A stretch of DNA of 64,000 nucleotides, from the NCBI GenBank assembly GCA_965200615.1, contig OZ241377.1:3658001-3722000 (forward strand), written 5' to 3'. The notes under the pieces were generated by a model. The model was not told the origin of the DNA. It saw nothing but the letters and a program-made list of their open reading frames with translations, and did no database searches. The position numbers and the translations under genes are program-made. Source of the DNA: Bin5 sp965200615 (lineage in GTDB: Bacteria; Chloroflexota; Anaerolineae; Caldilineales; Caldilineaceae). Of the stretch, positions 1 to 9,015 are shown piece after piece; the first letter of the stretch is position 1, and every line of letters starts with the position of its first letter.

Positions 1-465
1 CCGGTATTTGCAGAGGAACTCGACTTTTTTCAGTTCCCTCAGATTGATCCCGACCTTCCAACAGGGGAGGTCTCAGTTGTGTTCGGCTACGTCATACCTG
101 CCGATGCGCCGTACCGGGCTGAAGCAGGCGCTTTTGTGGGCTTCATGGGCTCGGCCGAAGCGCACGAGTTGCAGCTCGCGCGCATCGGCGAGGCTGAAAC
201 GAACATCGGCTATGTACCGGTACATCGCGAGCTTGATCGAGACCTTCTCTCGGCGGCGGAGAAAGGTGACCAGGTCGTGGCCGGAGCCGACGAAATCAGC
301 CCTCCGCTGTTTCTCGTGCTGCCCGACAGCATGAGGGCCAGCTTCAACCAGGTATTGAGAAGACTGTTCCTGGCTACGAGAAACCCCTTGGAGGTCGCTG
401 AAATACAGGCCCTATTGGAGGAAGGGCGCCAGAGAGCAGTTCAAAACGGTGAGTTTCCGCAGTAG
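1..465 (+). CDS. Extracellular solute-binding protein, C-terminal part (ABC sugar transporter)
   Basis: This is the last 154 residues of a gene whose 5' end lies outside the window; the frame is open from base 1. The fragment begins with a phenylalanine-rich stretch (ELDFFQFPQID) followed by an alternation of hydrophobic and Gly/Ala segments and a helical tail ending AVQNGEFPQ. This is the usual look of the C-lobe of family 1 extracellular solute-binding proteins, which deliver sugars or similar solutes to an ABC importer at the outer face of the membrane. No permease gene follows: the next gene is convergent, so any partners must lie upstream of the window. The substrate cannot be told from the fragment. 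An internal GTG at 79 is in frame but is not a natural start, because the coding pattern continues upstream of it. Confidence 0.65.
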   Translation, partial: PVFAEELDFFQFPQIDPDLPTGEVSVVFGYVIPADAPYRAEAGAFVGFMGSAEAHELQLARIGEAETNIGYVPVHRELDRDLLSAAEKGDQVVAGADEISPPLFLVLPDSMRASFNQVLRRLFLATRNPLEVAEIQALLEEGRQRAVQNGEFPQ

Positions 466-518
466 AGCTCGCCTTCAGTCTTCGGCGCGCCGGTCTCCTG
501 CGTACCATAACTCTCAAA

Positions 519-1307
519 TCAGTTCGCAAGTGCTTCTTCTGTCTGACTTTCCATCGCCTCTCGGATGCCGGGCCATTCCCGCCAGATATCAGTGTAGCCC
601 GCCTTTTCGTTGCCCTCCACCTCTTTGTGTCGAAGTCGACAGATGACCGCCTGGCGAACGTTGGGTGACGCGTTGGGTCCGCCTGTGTGGAACATCAGGT
701 AGTGGGCAAGAATCAGGTCGCCGGCCTCTGCGGTGACCATCACGGGCCCCTCCGGCAGCGGAATATCGGGCCTGCCGTTGACCAATACTTCATGGCCGTT
801 CGCCTTGAAATATTCCTCGAAGGCCCGGTGTGATTTGGGCCAGACCGTGAAGTTGCCGGCATTCGTCTCAAGCAGGTCCTCCAAATACACGACGGCGAAG
901 GCCGTGAATCCGCGATTGTAGTACCCTTTGGGCATGCCGTTGGTGCCGCTGCCGATGCCGTCTATGTGGCCGCGCGGCTCCGGTGCATCTTCGCCTAACG
1001 GGAGCGGGAAACGGGGATACGGTTTGGCCTGAACGATGGGTACGACGTTTCCCTCCCCCATCAGTTCCTCGGCGATTTCAATGACAGGGGACTTGTTGAA
1101 CAGATCCAAAATAACCGGCGCGCGCAGCAGTTCAGCACAGAAGAAGGCGGAACGATTGTTTTCCATATCCTCGCCGCCGAGTCCAACCTCGCCAATGGAG
1201 TGGTTTACGGCGCGCAGCGCTTCATTGATCAGCACTTTGGGCACGACGCCGGGTATTTTCACGTAGCCCTCTTCAAAAAACTGGCGCTTCTGGGCAAGAG
1301 TTAGCAC
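519..1307 (-). CDS. Phytanoyl-CoA dioxygenase (PhyH) family Fe(II)/2-oxoglutarate oxygenase
   Basis: A 262-residue protein of the size usual for PhyH-type oxygenases, which hydroxylate small molecules using Fe(II), O2 and 2-oxoglutarate. The proximal metal ligands are visible as GHIDG (His114, Asp116). The distal motif is HTGGPNASPNVRQ, supplying His207 and, further on, Arg218 for the 2-oxoglutarate carboxylate. The fold core (GRPDIPLPEGPV, AGDLILAHYLMFH) matches the family's jelly-roll strands. There is no signal peptide, so it is cytosolic. It stands alone, convergent with the solute-binding protein and divergent from the SDR gene at 1534. Substrate specificity cannot be assigned; members of this family act on acyl-CoAs, antibiotics, osmolytes and sugars. 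Confidence 0.8.
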   Translation of the reverse strand: MLTLAQKRQFFEEGYVKIPGVVPKVLINEALRAVNHSIGEVGLGGEDMENNRSAFFCAELLRAPVILDLFNKSPVIEIAEELMGEGNVVPIVQAKPYPRFPLPLGEDAPEPRGHIDGIGSGTNGMPKGYYNRGFTAFAVVYLEDLLETNAGNFTVWPKSHRAFEEYFKANGHEVLVNGRPDIPLPEGPVMVTAEAGDLILAHYLMFHTGGPNASPNVRQAVICRLRHKEVEGNEKAGYTDIWREWPGIREAMESQTEEALAN

Positions 1308-1454
1308 AGGTGTCTCCTAGCTTGAATGAAGTGAACAGGAGTTGAAGAAATCGTACACAAATCGGGGGCGTAGGTCAACCGCGCCCCGGCGCCGGATCTG
1401 AAGAGCTTTCGGGTTTTGTCGGTTCTTCTGATACTGTGCTTACAACGCCCGCGA

Positions 1455-1483
1455 TTGGTGGTGCAGAGCCGCTGTATTATTAT
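1455..1483 (+). promoter_or_regulatory. Predicted sigma70-type promoter of the SDR/cupin/VOC operon
   Basis: TTGGTG at 1455-1460 and TATTAT at 1478-1483 are separated by 17 bases and lie about 50 bases before the GTG start at 1534. The -35 is only a partial match, so this is a moderate prediction. Confidence 0.35.
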
Positions 1484-1533
1484 GCTTGAAAAATGCGGCA
1501 TGACTCAATGTCAGTGTAAGGAGGGAACCAGCG

Positions 1534-2346
1534 GTGCAAGAGCGAGCCCCAGAACTTGAGAGCGCGCTCAACTTTGCGGGCAAAGTCGCCCTGATAAGCG
1601 GCGGCGGCCGGGGCATCGGCGCGGGGATTTCAAAGCGTTTTGCCGAGGCAGGCGCGTCGGTGGTCGTTAGCTACGTGCGGGCGGAGTCGGCGGCCCAAGA
1701 GGTCGTCGAACAGATTCAGGCGGCTGGTGGGCAAGCCCAGGAAGTACGGGCTGACGTTTCCCGGGCAGACGATGTGGAACGGTTGATTTCGCAGACAGTA
1801 GAACGGTTCGGACGGCTGGATGTGCTGGTCAACAACGCCGGTATCTATCCTCTTTCGCCACTGTTGGAGATGGCTGACCGCGAATGGGCGCAGGTGTTGG
1901 CAGCCAACCTGACTGGCACACACTACTGCACACAACGAGCTGCACGGGCGATGATCGAGATGTCTGCGCGGCGGGACAGTAGCGAGAGCAGCGGCTCGAT
2001 CATAAATATCTCTTCGATTGAAGCCGCCTCGACCGCCTATGCGCACAGTCACTACACTGCCGCCAAAGCGGGGGTAGAACGGTACACGAGAAACGCAGCC
2101 CTGGAGCTGGGAGGAGCGGGAATCAGAGTCAATGCGGTTGCGCCGGGGCTCATCGATCGCCCTGGATTGGCGCAGGCATGGCCGGACGGCGTGAAGCGCT
2201 GGCAGAGTCGCGTTCCCCTGGCGCGGCTCGGAACACCCGAAGATATCGCCGACGCATGCCTGTTTCTGGCTTCCCCTCTGGCTCGCTGGATTACAGGCGT
2301 TACGCTTGCCGTCGATGGGGGCGTCCTTGTGGCGCCGGCCTTCTAG
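1534..2346 (+). CDS. SDR family NAD(P)-dependent oxidoreductase
   Basis: A 270-residue classical short-chain dehydrogenase/reductase. The cofactor loop is SGGGRGIGAG near residues 23-32, the NNAG element follows (VLVNNAGIY), and the catalytic set is Ser161 (in NISSIEAAS), Tyr174 and Lys178 (YTAAK). The C-terminal AVDGG motif is present. Such enzymes oxidise alcohols or reduce ketones, often 3-oxoacyl or sugar substrates. The GTG start is preceded by a strong AAGGAGGG ribosome-binding site. The gene is followed after six bases by a cupin gene and then a VOC gene, so it heads a three-gene operon. Sequence alone does not fix the substrate; FabG-like 3-oxoacyl-ACP reductase is one alternative, but the operon has no other lipid genes. 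Confidence 0.85.
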   Translation: MQERAPELESALNFAGKVALISGGGRGIGAGISKRFAEAGASVVVSYVRAESAAQEVVEQIQAAGGQAQEVRADVSRADDVERLISQTVERFGRLDVLVNNAGIYPLSPLLEMADREWAQVLAANLTGTHYCTQRAARAMIEMSARRDSSESSGSIINISSIEAASTAYAHSHYTAAKAGVERYTRNAALELGGAGIRVNAVAPGLIDRPGLAQAWPDGVKRWQSRVPLARLGTPEDIADACLFLASPLARWITGVTLAVDGGVLVAPAF

Positions 2347-2352
2347 AAGACT

Positions 2353-2874
2353 ATGCGAGCAAAGGACCTTGCGGCGGCTGACATCATCCGCCTCTTCGAC
2401 CTGAAACCGCTGCCGGTTGAGGGCGGCTACTTTCGTGAAACCTACACTGGCGACCTGCAGCTCCCTGCCAGCGTCCTGCCTCCCTCCATCAGATCGGAAC
2501 GGCCGGTCAAGTCGGTTATCCTCTACCTTCTGACCGCTGATACGCAGTCGCGTTTGCACCGGCTGGAATTTGATGAGGTGTGGCATTTTTATTTGGGTGA
2601 TGGGGTTGATTTGTATGTATTTAGGACTGATATTGACTACACGAAGATTAAGCTGGGGCATGATCTCCTGAATGGTCAGACGATTCAGGCGGTCGTACCC
2701 GCGCGCAGTTGGTTTGGCGCCCGTTTGCAGAGTGGCGGAAGCTGGGCTTTGATGGCCTGCTCGCTGGCTCCGGCCTACAGCGATGACGATTTCTCTCTTC
2801 CCGACGACGCGGAATTCGATGACCTGCTGACCCGTTTCCCCTGCCAGAGAGCAATTCTCCATGCGTTGCGCTGA
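2353..2874 (+). CDS. Cupin-domain protein of the DUF985 family
   Basis: A 173-residue protein with the DUF985 signature near its N-terminus (LPVEGGYFRETY) and the later cupin strands (WHFYLGDGVDLYVF, ARSWFGARL). The family folds as a single double-stranded beta-helix; its biochemical role is not settled, though some members are sugar epimerase-like or bind small ligands. The His-Phe-Tyr strand and the Gly-rich turn are intact. The start ATG lies six bases after the SDR stop, so translation is probably coupled. Its stop overlaps the longest possible reading of the following VOC gene. No membrane segment or signal peptide is seen. Confidence 0.75.
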   Translation: MRAKDLAAADIIRLFDLKPLPVEGGYFRETYTGDLQLPASVLPPSIRSERPVKSVILYLLTADTQSRLHRLEFDEVWHFYLGDGVDLYVFRTDIDYTKIKLGHDLLNGQTIQAVVPARSWFGARLQSGGSWALMACSLAPAYSDDDFSLPDDAEFDDLLTRFPCQRAILHALR

Positions 2875-2917
2875 ACTAACCACGACCGAACCACAAACCA
2901 GCCAGGAGCTTCCCGCC

Positions 2918-3280
2918 ATGCGTCCGCTCGTCGAACTTGCCCTGTTTACAGAAGATGTGCCTGCGCTCGTCACATTTTACGAGACGTTGCTTGGAGGTAG
3001 TGCAGCGCATCAGTCGGAGCAGATGGCGCTGTTTCAATTGGACGGGCTGCACATCTTGATTCATCACCGCGAGCCGGCAGACCCCAACTATGAAGTTGGC
3101 ACAGAAGGCCCCCCCAATGAAGATCATTTCGCCATTGGCGTGAAGGCTCTGGACCGCGCCTGGGACGTCAGTGACCTTAGCGATAATCCCGCCGCGATCC
3201 CGCCGGCCGCGTACCCCTGGGGCCGGTCGGCGTATCTACGCGATCCCGATGGGCGTCTTGTCGAAATGCAGGAGACTTAG
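2918..3280 (+). CDS. VOC (glyoxalase/bleomycin-resistance) superfamily protein
   Basis: About 120 residues from an ATG at 2918, chosen because GGAG lies at a good distance upstream; an in-frame start at 2861 would overlap the cupin gene. The protein has the two beta-alpha-beta-beta-beta half-modules of the vicinal-oxygen-chelate fold: an opening LALFTEDVPALVTFYETLLG and a closing AYLRDPDGRLVEMQE. The Glu of VEMQE is the usual metal ligand position; the first-half ligand is not obvious, so metal-dependent catalysis is uncertain. VOC proteins include glyoxalases, dioxygenases and drug-binding proteins. Its place at the end of an SDR/cupin operon suggests a small-molecule enzyme rather than a resistance determinant. 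Confidence 0.75.
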   Translation: MRPLVELALFTEDVPALVTFYETLLGGSAAHQSEQMALFQLDGLHILIHHREPADPNYEVGTEGPPNEDHFAIGVKALDRAWDVSDLSDNPAAIPPAAYPWGRSAYLRDPDGRLVEMQET

Positions 3281-3735
3281 TGTTCTGCCAGCCTGGAACG
3301 AATCCCGACGATCCGGCACTTTTGCTTCCAGTCCTTAATGTGATAGAGTGCGGTCGAAGTGAGAAGGCCCCGCTTGCGACGTATAGCAAGTTTCTTCTCC
3401 ACAAGAACTCAGCGAAAGGAGGCTCCATATGAGAATGGTGAACAGGAAAGAGAGTGTTACGGGTAACTGCCTGCATATGGAGCGCAGCTAGCTGATTTTC
3501 TTGCAACGCTCGTGGGGATTCCTTTTCCGTGCGAGCAAATTGATGTGAACTCCGCCTGGCTAACTTCCATCCTGCCCCTCCATTTTGAGGCTGTCGGCGT
3601 TACCTGACCGCGGCCTTTTTTGATCCCGTTCTATACAGTTCAGCGCGACTTGCGATCGTCCGTCCGGACGTTCGGAGGCGCCAAGCGAACACGGGCCGCG
3701 CGTGTGTAGAGTTCCACGCGTCTTGATGGCTGCAG
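3281..3735. other. Intergenic region with only a candidate 20-codon reading frame
   Basis: Between the VOC gene and the RIO kinase I see no convincing long gene. One short frame (3429-3491) has a very good ribosome-binding site and is listed separately. A TATAAA box at 3771-3776, just inside the longest kinase reading, could be a -10 element, which would move the kinase start downstream. Confidence 0.5.
3429..3491 (+). CDS. Candidate 20-residue peptide frame with strong ribosome-binding site
   Basis: ATG at 3429 is preceded by AAAGGAGG with six bases of spacing, better than most real genes here. The frame runs 20 codons (MRMVNRKESV...) to TAG at 3489. It resembles no family I know. It may be a leader peptide or chance; no attenuator hairpin is evident between it and the kinase gene. 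Confidence 0.2.
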   Translation: MRMVNRKESVTGNCLHMERS

Positions 3736-4944
3736 TTGCCTCCCCCTCGCCGGTGGAGAAAGAAATGCAGTATAAAGTATCGATTCGAGGCCTCGCGCCC
3801 CAGTTCAAGGACTGACAGAGAATTGAAAGAGCAAGAAGAAAGAGACAACGACGGTTGGGATCGATTTCAGCAGGACGACGACAGTTCGTCGCAGGAATCT
3901 GACAGGAGGTGGGAAGAGGAACAGGCGGAACTGGAATACTACGAGAGGAAGTTTCGGCTGGCCGAACCTGCATTTCGCGCTGCACGTGAACCGAAAAACG
4001 AACGACAACGGTTCGAAATGCACCGCGCCGAGGTGCAGCAGCTGGCCGAAGTCGCGGACCTGGAAAGCGTGTGGGACATCACTTACACGCCGGCGCGCTT
4101 TGAAGGCGGGTTTCTCAGAACTTCCTTGAGGCCCTTTTACCAACAGGACCAGATCGTCGACGTAATGGCCCAGGTGAAGGGCGGAAAGGAGGCAAACGTC
4201 TATCGGTGCAAGGCCCACTCTTCGGTTGGCGTAGAATGGATCGCGGCCAAGGTCTACCGCCCCCGCCAATTCCGGAATCTTCGCAATGACGCCATGTACA
4301 GAGAGGGCCGGCATCTCTTGACCGCGGAAGACGGGCGGCCGCAGGCCATCAATCCGCGCGACGACCGGACAGCGAGAGCTGTCAACAAAAAGTCGGTTTT
4401 TGGCGTGCAAGTTCGCCATACATCCTGGCTGATGTACGAGTTCTCAGCTTTACAGACTCTTCACGAGGCCGGGGCGCCGGTGCCGAAACCCTATGGGGTA
4501 GGCGACAACGCGATTCTGATGGAGTATATCGGCGACGGACAGATGGCGGCGCCGACCCTCCACGAAACGCGTCTGGAGGACGATGAAGCCGGGCCTCTCT
4601 TTGATGGAACACTGAAAAGCATAGCCGTCATGCTGGAGAATGGCTTAGCGCACGGCGATTTATCGGCTTACAATATCCTCTACTGGCAGGGCCAGATCAG
4701 GCTGATCGACTTTCCGCAGGTTATCGACATACACACAAACCGAAGCGCGCAAGCCGTTCTGAAGAGGGATGTGGAGCGGGTCTGCCAGTACTTCCGTCGC
4801 TACGGAATCCGGGTGGACCACCACGCCTTGGCAGAAGATCTGTGGGAACGATACGCCGCGCCGGATCCCGACGACTTGGCCGCCGATCTTTCGAGGGTCT
4901 TGAACGTCGAGGCAGAGGATAATACCGAAGAGGAAGAAGCGTAG
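3736..4944 (+). CDS. RIO-family (RIO1-like) protein kinase
   Basis: The kinase domain occupies roughly residues 115-390 of the longest reading. It shows the RIO nucleotide-binding element VKGGKEANVYRCK, a lysine in IAAKVYR, the catalytic loop LAHGDLSAYNIL and the metal-binding motif IDFPQ, all typical of RIO kinases (atypical Ser/Thr kinases and ATPases). About 100 N-terminal residues are very acidic and charged (Asp/Glu/Gln/Arg), probably disordered or coiled. The start is uncertain: a TTG at 3736 gives the longest frame, but codons before the TTG at 3823 look non-coding. Bacterial RIO proteins are known but their targets mostly are not. It is convergent with the transglutaminase gene, with a hairpin between them. 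Confidence 0.8.
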   Translation: MPPPRRWRKKCSIKYRFEASRPSSRTDRELKEQEERDNDGWDRFQQDDDSSSQESDRRWEEEQAELEYYERKFRLAEPAFRAAREPKNERQRFEMHRAEVQQLAEVADLESVWDITYTPARFEGGFLRTSLRPFYQQDQIVDVMAQVKGGKEANVYRCKAHSSVGVEWIAAKVYRPRQFRNLRNDAMYREGRHLLTAEDGRPQAINPRDDRTARAVNKKSVFGVQVRHTSWLMYEFSALQTLHEAGAPVPKPYGVGDNAILMEYIGDGQMAAPTLHETRLEDDEAGPLFDGTLKSIAVMLENGLAHGDLSAYNILYWQGQIRLIDFPQVIDIHTNRSAQAVLKRDVERVCQYFRRYGIRVDHHALAEDLWERYAAPDPDDLAADLSRVLNVEAEDNTEEEEA

Positions 4945-4951
4945 GAATAAA

Positions 4952-4983
4952 GAAAGGCTGGGCTACACTGAGCGCAGCCTTTC
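4952..4983. terminator. Hairpin between convergent genes, possible bidirectional terminator
   Basis: GAAAGGCTG (4952-4960) and CAGCCTTTC (4975-4983) form a perfect 9-bp inverted repeat with a 14-base loop. It lies 8 bases after the RIO kinase stop and overlaps the last bases of the convergent transglutaminase gene. The T-tract is short, so termination efficiency is doubtful. Confidence 0.45.
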
Positions 4984-7384
4984 ACCACGGCAGACGACGG
5001 ATATCCCGGCGCATGCCTTGCCAGAGTTCGGCGGCGCGGGCCAGCGCGGCGGGACGGAGGGTCGAAGTTCCATAGCGCTCCTGGCTGACTGCCGAAGTCA
5101 GCCCGATCACATTTCGCGTCAGTCTGCGGCGTCGCTCCGGTTCGGGCTCATGATCGGCCAGATGGGCCGACAGGCTGCGGCCATACTCCAACTCCGTCTG
5201 ATGCGGCTGGTGGGGCCAGCCGATGCGCCGGCCCCACGCCAGTAACCCGAGCCAGGGGTCTTGCGGCCTGCGTTCGAGCCAGCTTCCCACCAGATACAGA
5301 AGGCCCGCCAGCGGCAGCAGCCAAAAGAGTAGCTGCCAGTTCCAGGTTCGCTCGTCTTCGATCGCTTCTTCTGCGGTCTCGGTCCGCCCCGATCTCCTGA
5401 AGCTGTTCGGTACGGCCCGCAACGCTGCCTGCCTTCTGAGCGAAGGCCTGCCGGCGGTCGGCTCGAACGGTACCCACCCGATCTCCGGGAGGTAGACCTC
5501 AGGCCAGGAGTGGGCTTCCGCTTCAGTTATGGTCCACTCGCCTGATTCAAGGTCCCAGTAGCCGCCAATGTGGCCGGTAGCAAATCGCGTGGGCAGACCG
5601 TTCAATCGGGCCAGAACGGCAAAGGCTGTGGTGTAGTAGTCGCAATACCCTTGCTGCAGATCAAAGAGGAAAAAGTCGGCGACTTCAGCGCCTGGAGGAG
5701 GTCCGGGAACCTCAAGATTGTATTCGATTCCCCGCAGATGGGCCTCGATCGATTCGGCAATGGCAAATGGTCCTGGCTGGCCCGCAGCCAAACGTTCAGC
5801 CAAGTCCTGTGTGCGCGGAGTAATGGAATCCGGCAGCCTCAGATGGGGGAGCATCTCGGGCGGCAGTTCTGCAGCCTCGCTACCCCAGGCAGGCAGCGCG
5901 AGCAGACTCTCGGCCGACATGGCCGGTATGAATGATATGACTTCGAAGCGGTCTACCGGACCGATGCCCGACCAGACCGTAACCAGGTCGTCGTCAGAAC
6001 GCCGCTCCAAAGCGTATTCTGTGCGAAACTCGGCCGGTTCGCCGGCCGCCGGCAGTACTGCGGTCGGCGCCGTCAGCCGTACTCGCTGTGTCAGAGCCAC
6101 ACGGCCGGGCCATTCTTCTTCACTGCGCCAAGGCATGTTGGCGTCAAAGGCTGCGTCCCGCTCCTGGCCGCTGTTGTTCCAGCCTCGTCCATCGTAGTTG
6201 ACGAAAGTGCCCCGGCGCATGTAGAGCCGCGGGGGCATGTCGCCCATCTCCGTCACTGCGCCAAAGGGGTAGTTCGTAGAGACGCGCATCACCTCATACC
6301 TGCCCAGCTCCGCTCCGCCTTCGAGGAGGAACCGGTTTGGCAGACCACTTCCCAGCCGGCCCAGACCTCTCCTGCCTCCCTTGAGGTCCGGAAACATGCG
6401 CTCAGTGACATTGTCGACGGAATCGTACACCGGCGTCATTGTCTGGTAGACCCTATAGGCAATTGGCTTGATTACGACGTTGGGCATGAAGGCGGCAACG
6501 AGGCCGATTAGCGCCGCGCCTGCCCCGACCGACAGCAGCCGGTCCGTCAGCAACATAGGGCTGAAATCCATCCTGTGACGGGCCCAACCTCTCTCCAGGC
6601 GCTGTTGGTCGAGGAGAACGTGCAACAGAAGGATCGCGACAAAACCTATCAGAATCAGGAGGCGGCCCTGCCGTCCATAGAATAGGAACGTCGCCAGCAC
6701 CCAGAGCGCCGGCGCGCCTACGATCAGTCCGTTACGCGTCGAAAGCGCGAGCAGCGCCGTTGCGCCTCCCAGCAACCACAGCACGACGCCGAACAGAGAT
6801 AGAAAGACGAAGTCGTCCTGGTAGGCGCCGCCTGTCTCCACACCTCGCGCCCAGTCCGAGTAGCGCAGCGCCAGGCTGTTCAGGTCAACCTCTACCCCCT
6901 CGACCAGCGCAAGCAGGTCATTTGCGAACGCTGCCCGCCACAGATCGACGGGGCCGGGTATCCAGTGTACAAGCACCTGCGAAACGATCATCACGCCCAG
7001 ACCGACCCAGAACAGTAAACCCAAGCCGTAGACTACGGAAACGAGTAAGCCAGGAAGGCGACTCCTCTTGGGTGAAGTAGAGGGGCTTCCTGTTTCTGAT
7101 TGTTGATCGTCGGCGGGAGCAAGGATGCGTGTGGCCCATCTTCGCAGGCGGCCAACCAGCCACCACCCGCTCAAGAGGCTGAGAAACCCTACCCACTCAA
7201 GATTGACGCGGACGCGGCGCAGATCGATCCACTCGGCTTCGCGAATGGCAAGGGCGGGCAGGAGGGCCAAAATGAGCGCGAGCGCCAGAGCCATCCAGCC
7301 CAGGGTGGGACGGTAGCGCTCCGCCGCCGAGAGCAAGAGCCGGACGACTACGTGTCTTTCGTCTACACCACTGGCAGCCGTCAC
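4982..7384 (-). CDS. TgpA/DUF3488-type membrane transglutaminase
   Basis: An 800-residue protein with the TgpA layout: about six membrane helices in the first 280 residues, an extracytoplasmic region with a transglutaminase core, one more membrane helix near residue 690 (LLFWLLPLAGLLYLVGSW) and a cytoplasmic tail of the DUF4129 kind. The catalytic Cys581 lies in QQGYCDYYTTAFA and His625 in AEAHSWPEV; the third position reads FEPTAG, Glu in place of the more usual Asp. Family members catalyse transamidation or peptide-bond cleavage outside the membrane and are often tied to envelope stability. The start overlaps the stop of the upstream DUF58 gene by four bases, so the two are translationally coupled. 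The MoxR AAA ATPase usually found with this pair is absent here. Confidence 0.85.
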   Translation of the reverse strand: MTAASGVDERHVVVRLLLSAAERYRPTLGWMALALALILALLPALAIREAEWIDLRRVRVNLEWVGFLSLLSGWWLVGRLRRWATRILAPADDQQSETGSPSTSPKRSRLPGLLVSVVYGLGLLFWVGLGVMIVSQVLVHWIPGPVDLWRAAFANDLLALVEGVEVDLNSLALRYSDWARGVETGGAYQDDFVFLSLFGVVLWLLGGATALLALSTRNGLIVGAPALWVLATFLFYGRQGRLLILIGFVAILLLHVLLDQQRLERGWARHRMDFSPMLLTDRLLSVGAGAALIGLVAAFMPNVVIKPIAYRVYQTMTPVYDSVDNVTERMFPDLKGGRRGLGRLGSGLPNRFLLEGGAELGRYEVMRVSTNYPFGAVTEMGDMPPRLYMRRGTFVNYDGRGWNNSGQERDAAFDANMPWRSEEEWPGRVALTQRVRLTAPTAVLPAAGEPAEFRTEYALERRSDDDLVTVWSGIGPVDRFEVISFIPAMSAESLLALPAWGSEAAELPPEMLPHLRLPDSITPRTQDLAERLAAGQPGPFAIAESIEAHLRGIEYNLEVPGPPPGAEVADFFLFDLQQGYCDYYTTAFAVLARLNGLPTRFATGHIGGYWDLESGEWTITEAEAHSWPEVYLPEIGWVPFEPTAGRPSLRRQAALRAVPNSFRRSGRTETAEEAIEDERTWNWQLLFWLLPLAGLLYLVGSWLERRPQDPWLGLLAWGRRIGWPHQPHQTELEYGRSLSAHLADHEPEPERRRRLTRNVIGLTSAVSQERYGTSTLRPAALARAAELWQGMRRDIRRLPW

Positions 7385-9015
7385 CCTACCTCTTCCTCGA
7401 TTTCGTGTGCCACGACGCCGCCGCTGGGAGTCGTACGCAAGACCGTACGAGTGCGGCGGTAGGTTAGCGCGGGCGTCAGTCGGGTTCCAGCCTGCATAAA
7501 CCGAAGCGGGATCTCATATCTTGCAAGAATGTCAATCAGATTCGCTTGCGCATCTTCGCTGGTGAGGTCGGGGTCGGTTTCAGGCTCGTCCTCAAGATGG
7601 TCTTGGGTATGGGAGTCCGCAGGAATCTCGTCAGGCTGTAACTCGGCGGTCGCATCGCCTGCAACAGGATTGTCGTCGGCGCCTGCGGCTGCTGGTGTCA
7701 CGGCAAGGACGCTGGCCGGAACACCGGCGCGTCGAAGATGCAACAGCTCGGCGGTCCAGTCCTCGACCCCAGCGCCGATGTCCGGGGTGATGGCCAGGAC
7801 GGTCTGCCCGGCGCTGAAGAGGCCCCGGCTGCGGCGCAAGAGCTCGCCGAGAGACAGGTCACCGGCGTTCACCGGAGCCAGTGCAGCCAGGATGCGCCAG
7901 ACCTGCCCTTTTCCCGGCTGCGGCGGTACGTCTACGAGCAGCGATGACGGGAACTGTACGCGACTCCGTTTCCCATTTGATGACCAGGCGGCGGTATCGT
8001 TGCTGGCCGGACTCGCTTCCGGGAGAATCTGCTGATCGAGCGCGAACTCCCCTTCCGTCTGAAAAAAAGACGCTTCAGCGGCGGGCGCGGCCAGCAGACC
8101 AACGGACCTCCGCTCGCCGCCGCTCAGAAATTCGGCTGCAACGCTTGCTGCCAGAACGATTTCCGTTTCGAGTGAACTCTCCTCACCTTCGCCAGACTGT
8201 ACCAGGCGGTTGACATCAAGCACGACCCACAGGTCTCCGCTCGGTTCCGTTTCCACGTCCGTGACGACCAGCTCGCCCTGCTTTGCGCTGGTAGGCCAGT
8301 GTACATGCCGCAGACTGTCTCCTGGCTGATAGGCCCGCACAGCCTGAGAGCGCTCCGACCCTGTGTGGGCGCGTCGCCGGCGGTCCTGGCCGGACAGGCT
8401 TCCTCTGGGCAGAGCAAGCGCGGGAATGTGCGCCACCCTGGGGTAAACCAGAAGCGATTCCGAACGAGAATCCACGACTTCCAAACTGAAAAAGCCAAAA
8501 GGGTCGCCTGTCCGCAGCGTATGCGGCCCCAAGCGGAAGACGCCTCTCTGCGTGCAGTGTGCCTCGGCGCGCCACTGGTAGCTGCTGCCACCGCCGCAAC
8601 TGACCACCTGCCTCGGATTGTAACCGGGCAAGAGCGACCTGTCGGCGAACTCGAGCCAGTGCAATGGCAGGGCGCTATCGTTCCGGACGACAAACCGTTC
8701 CTGCAAGGAGTCGCCTACCACCAGCATGGCTCCTTCTCGATGCCTCTCGAAAAACACCTGCAGGACCTGATTTCGGACCCAGAAATAGCTGATTGCATAG
8801 AGACCGACCAACGAGATCAGAAGCGCAACCCAGATCGGGCTCGGGCCTAGGAGCTGCATGAAGAGCAAGAGGGGAATGAAGAGAAGCGGCCAGCCGTTAC
8901 GCAACTCGATGCGCCATCCCGCGGGCAGATGGCGGTTCAGGAGCCGGTCGAGCGCCCGCTGAGGATAGAGGTGACGGGAACTTGCTGAGGGTCTGCTCAA
9001 TTTGCGGGCTATCAC
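7381..9015 (-). CDS. DUF58 domain-containing membrane-anchored protein
   Basis: A 544-residue protein with two membrane helices near residues 42-80 followed by a beta-rich region and the DUF58 signature (RAYQPGDSLRHVHWPTSAK) near residue 230, leading into a VWA-like domain. DUF58 proteins normally act with MoxR-type AAA ATPases, which are thought to remodel or assemble partner complexes, and with TgpA-type transglutaminases. Here the partner transglutaminase overlaps its stop codon. An unusual acidic insertion rich in Asp, Glu and Pro lies around residues 440-490. No MoxR gene is found on either side. The upstream 260 bases hold a possible extended -10 promoter. Confidence 0.8.
   Translation of the reverse strand: MIARKLSRPSASSRHLYPQRALDRLLNRHLPAGWRIELRNGWPLLFIPLLLFMQLLGPSPIWVALLISLVGLYAISYFWVRNQVLQVFFERHREGAMLVVGDSLQERFVVRNDSALPLHWLEFADRSLLPGYNPRQVVSCGGGSSYQWRAEAHCTQRGVFRLGPHTLRTGDPFGFFSLEVVDSRSESLLVYPRVAHIPALALPRGSLSGQDRRRRAHTGSERSQAVRAYQPGDSLRHVHWPTSAKQGELVVTDVETEPSGDLWVVLDVNRLVQSGEGEESSLETEIVLAASVAAEFLSGGERRSVGLLAAPAAEASFFQTEGEFALDQQILPEASPASNDTAAWSSNGKRSRVQFPSSLLVDVPPQPGKGQVWRILAALAPVNAGDLSLGELLRRSRGLFSAGQTVLAITPDIGAGVEDWTAELLHLRRAGVPASVLAVTPAAAGADDNPVAGDATAELQPDEIPADSHTQDHLEDEPETDPDLTSEDAQANLIDILARYEIPLRFMQAGTRLTPALTYRRTRTVLRTTPSGGVVAHEIEEEVG

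Noticed and set aside
1630..2973. A 447-codon minus-strand frame opposite the SDR, cupin and VOC genes
   Set aside because: It is antisense to three genes with clear family motifs, has no recognisable domain and shows the Arg/Pro/Gly-rich look of a shadow frame.
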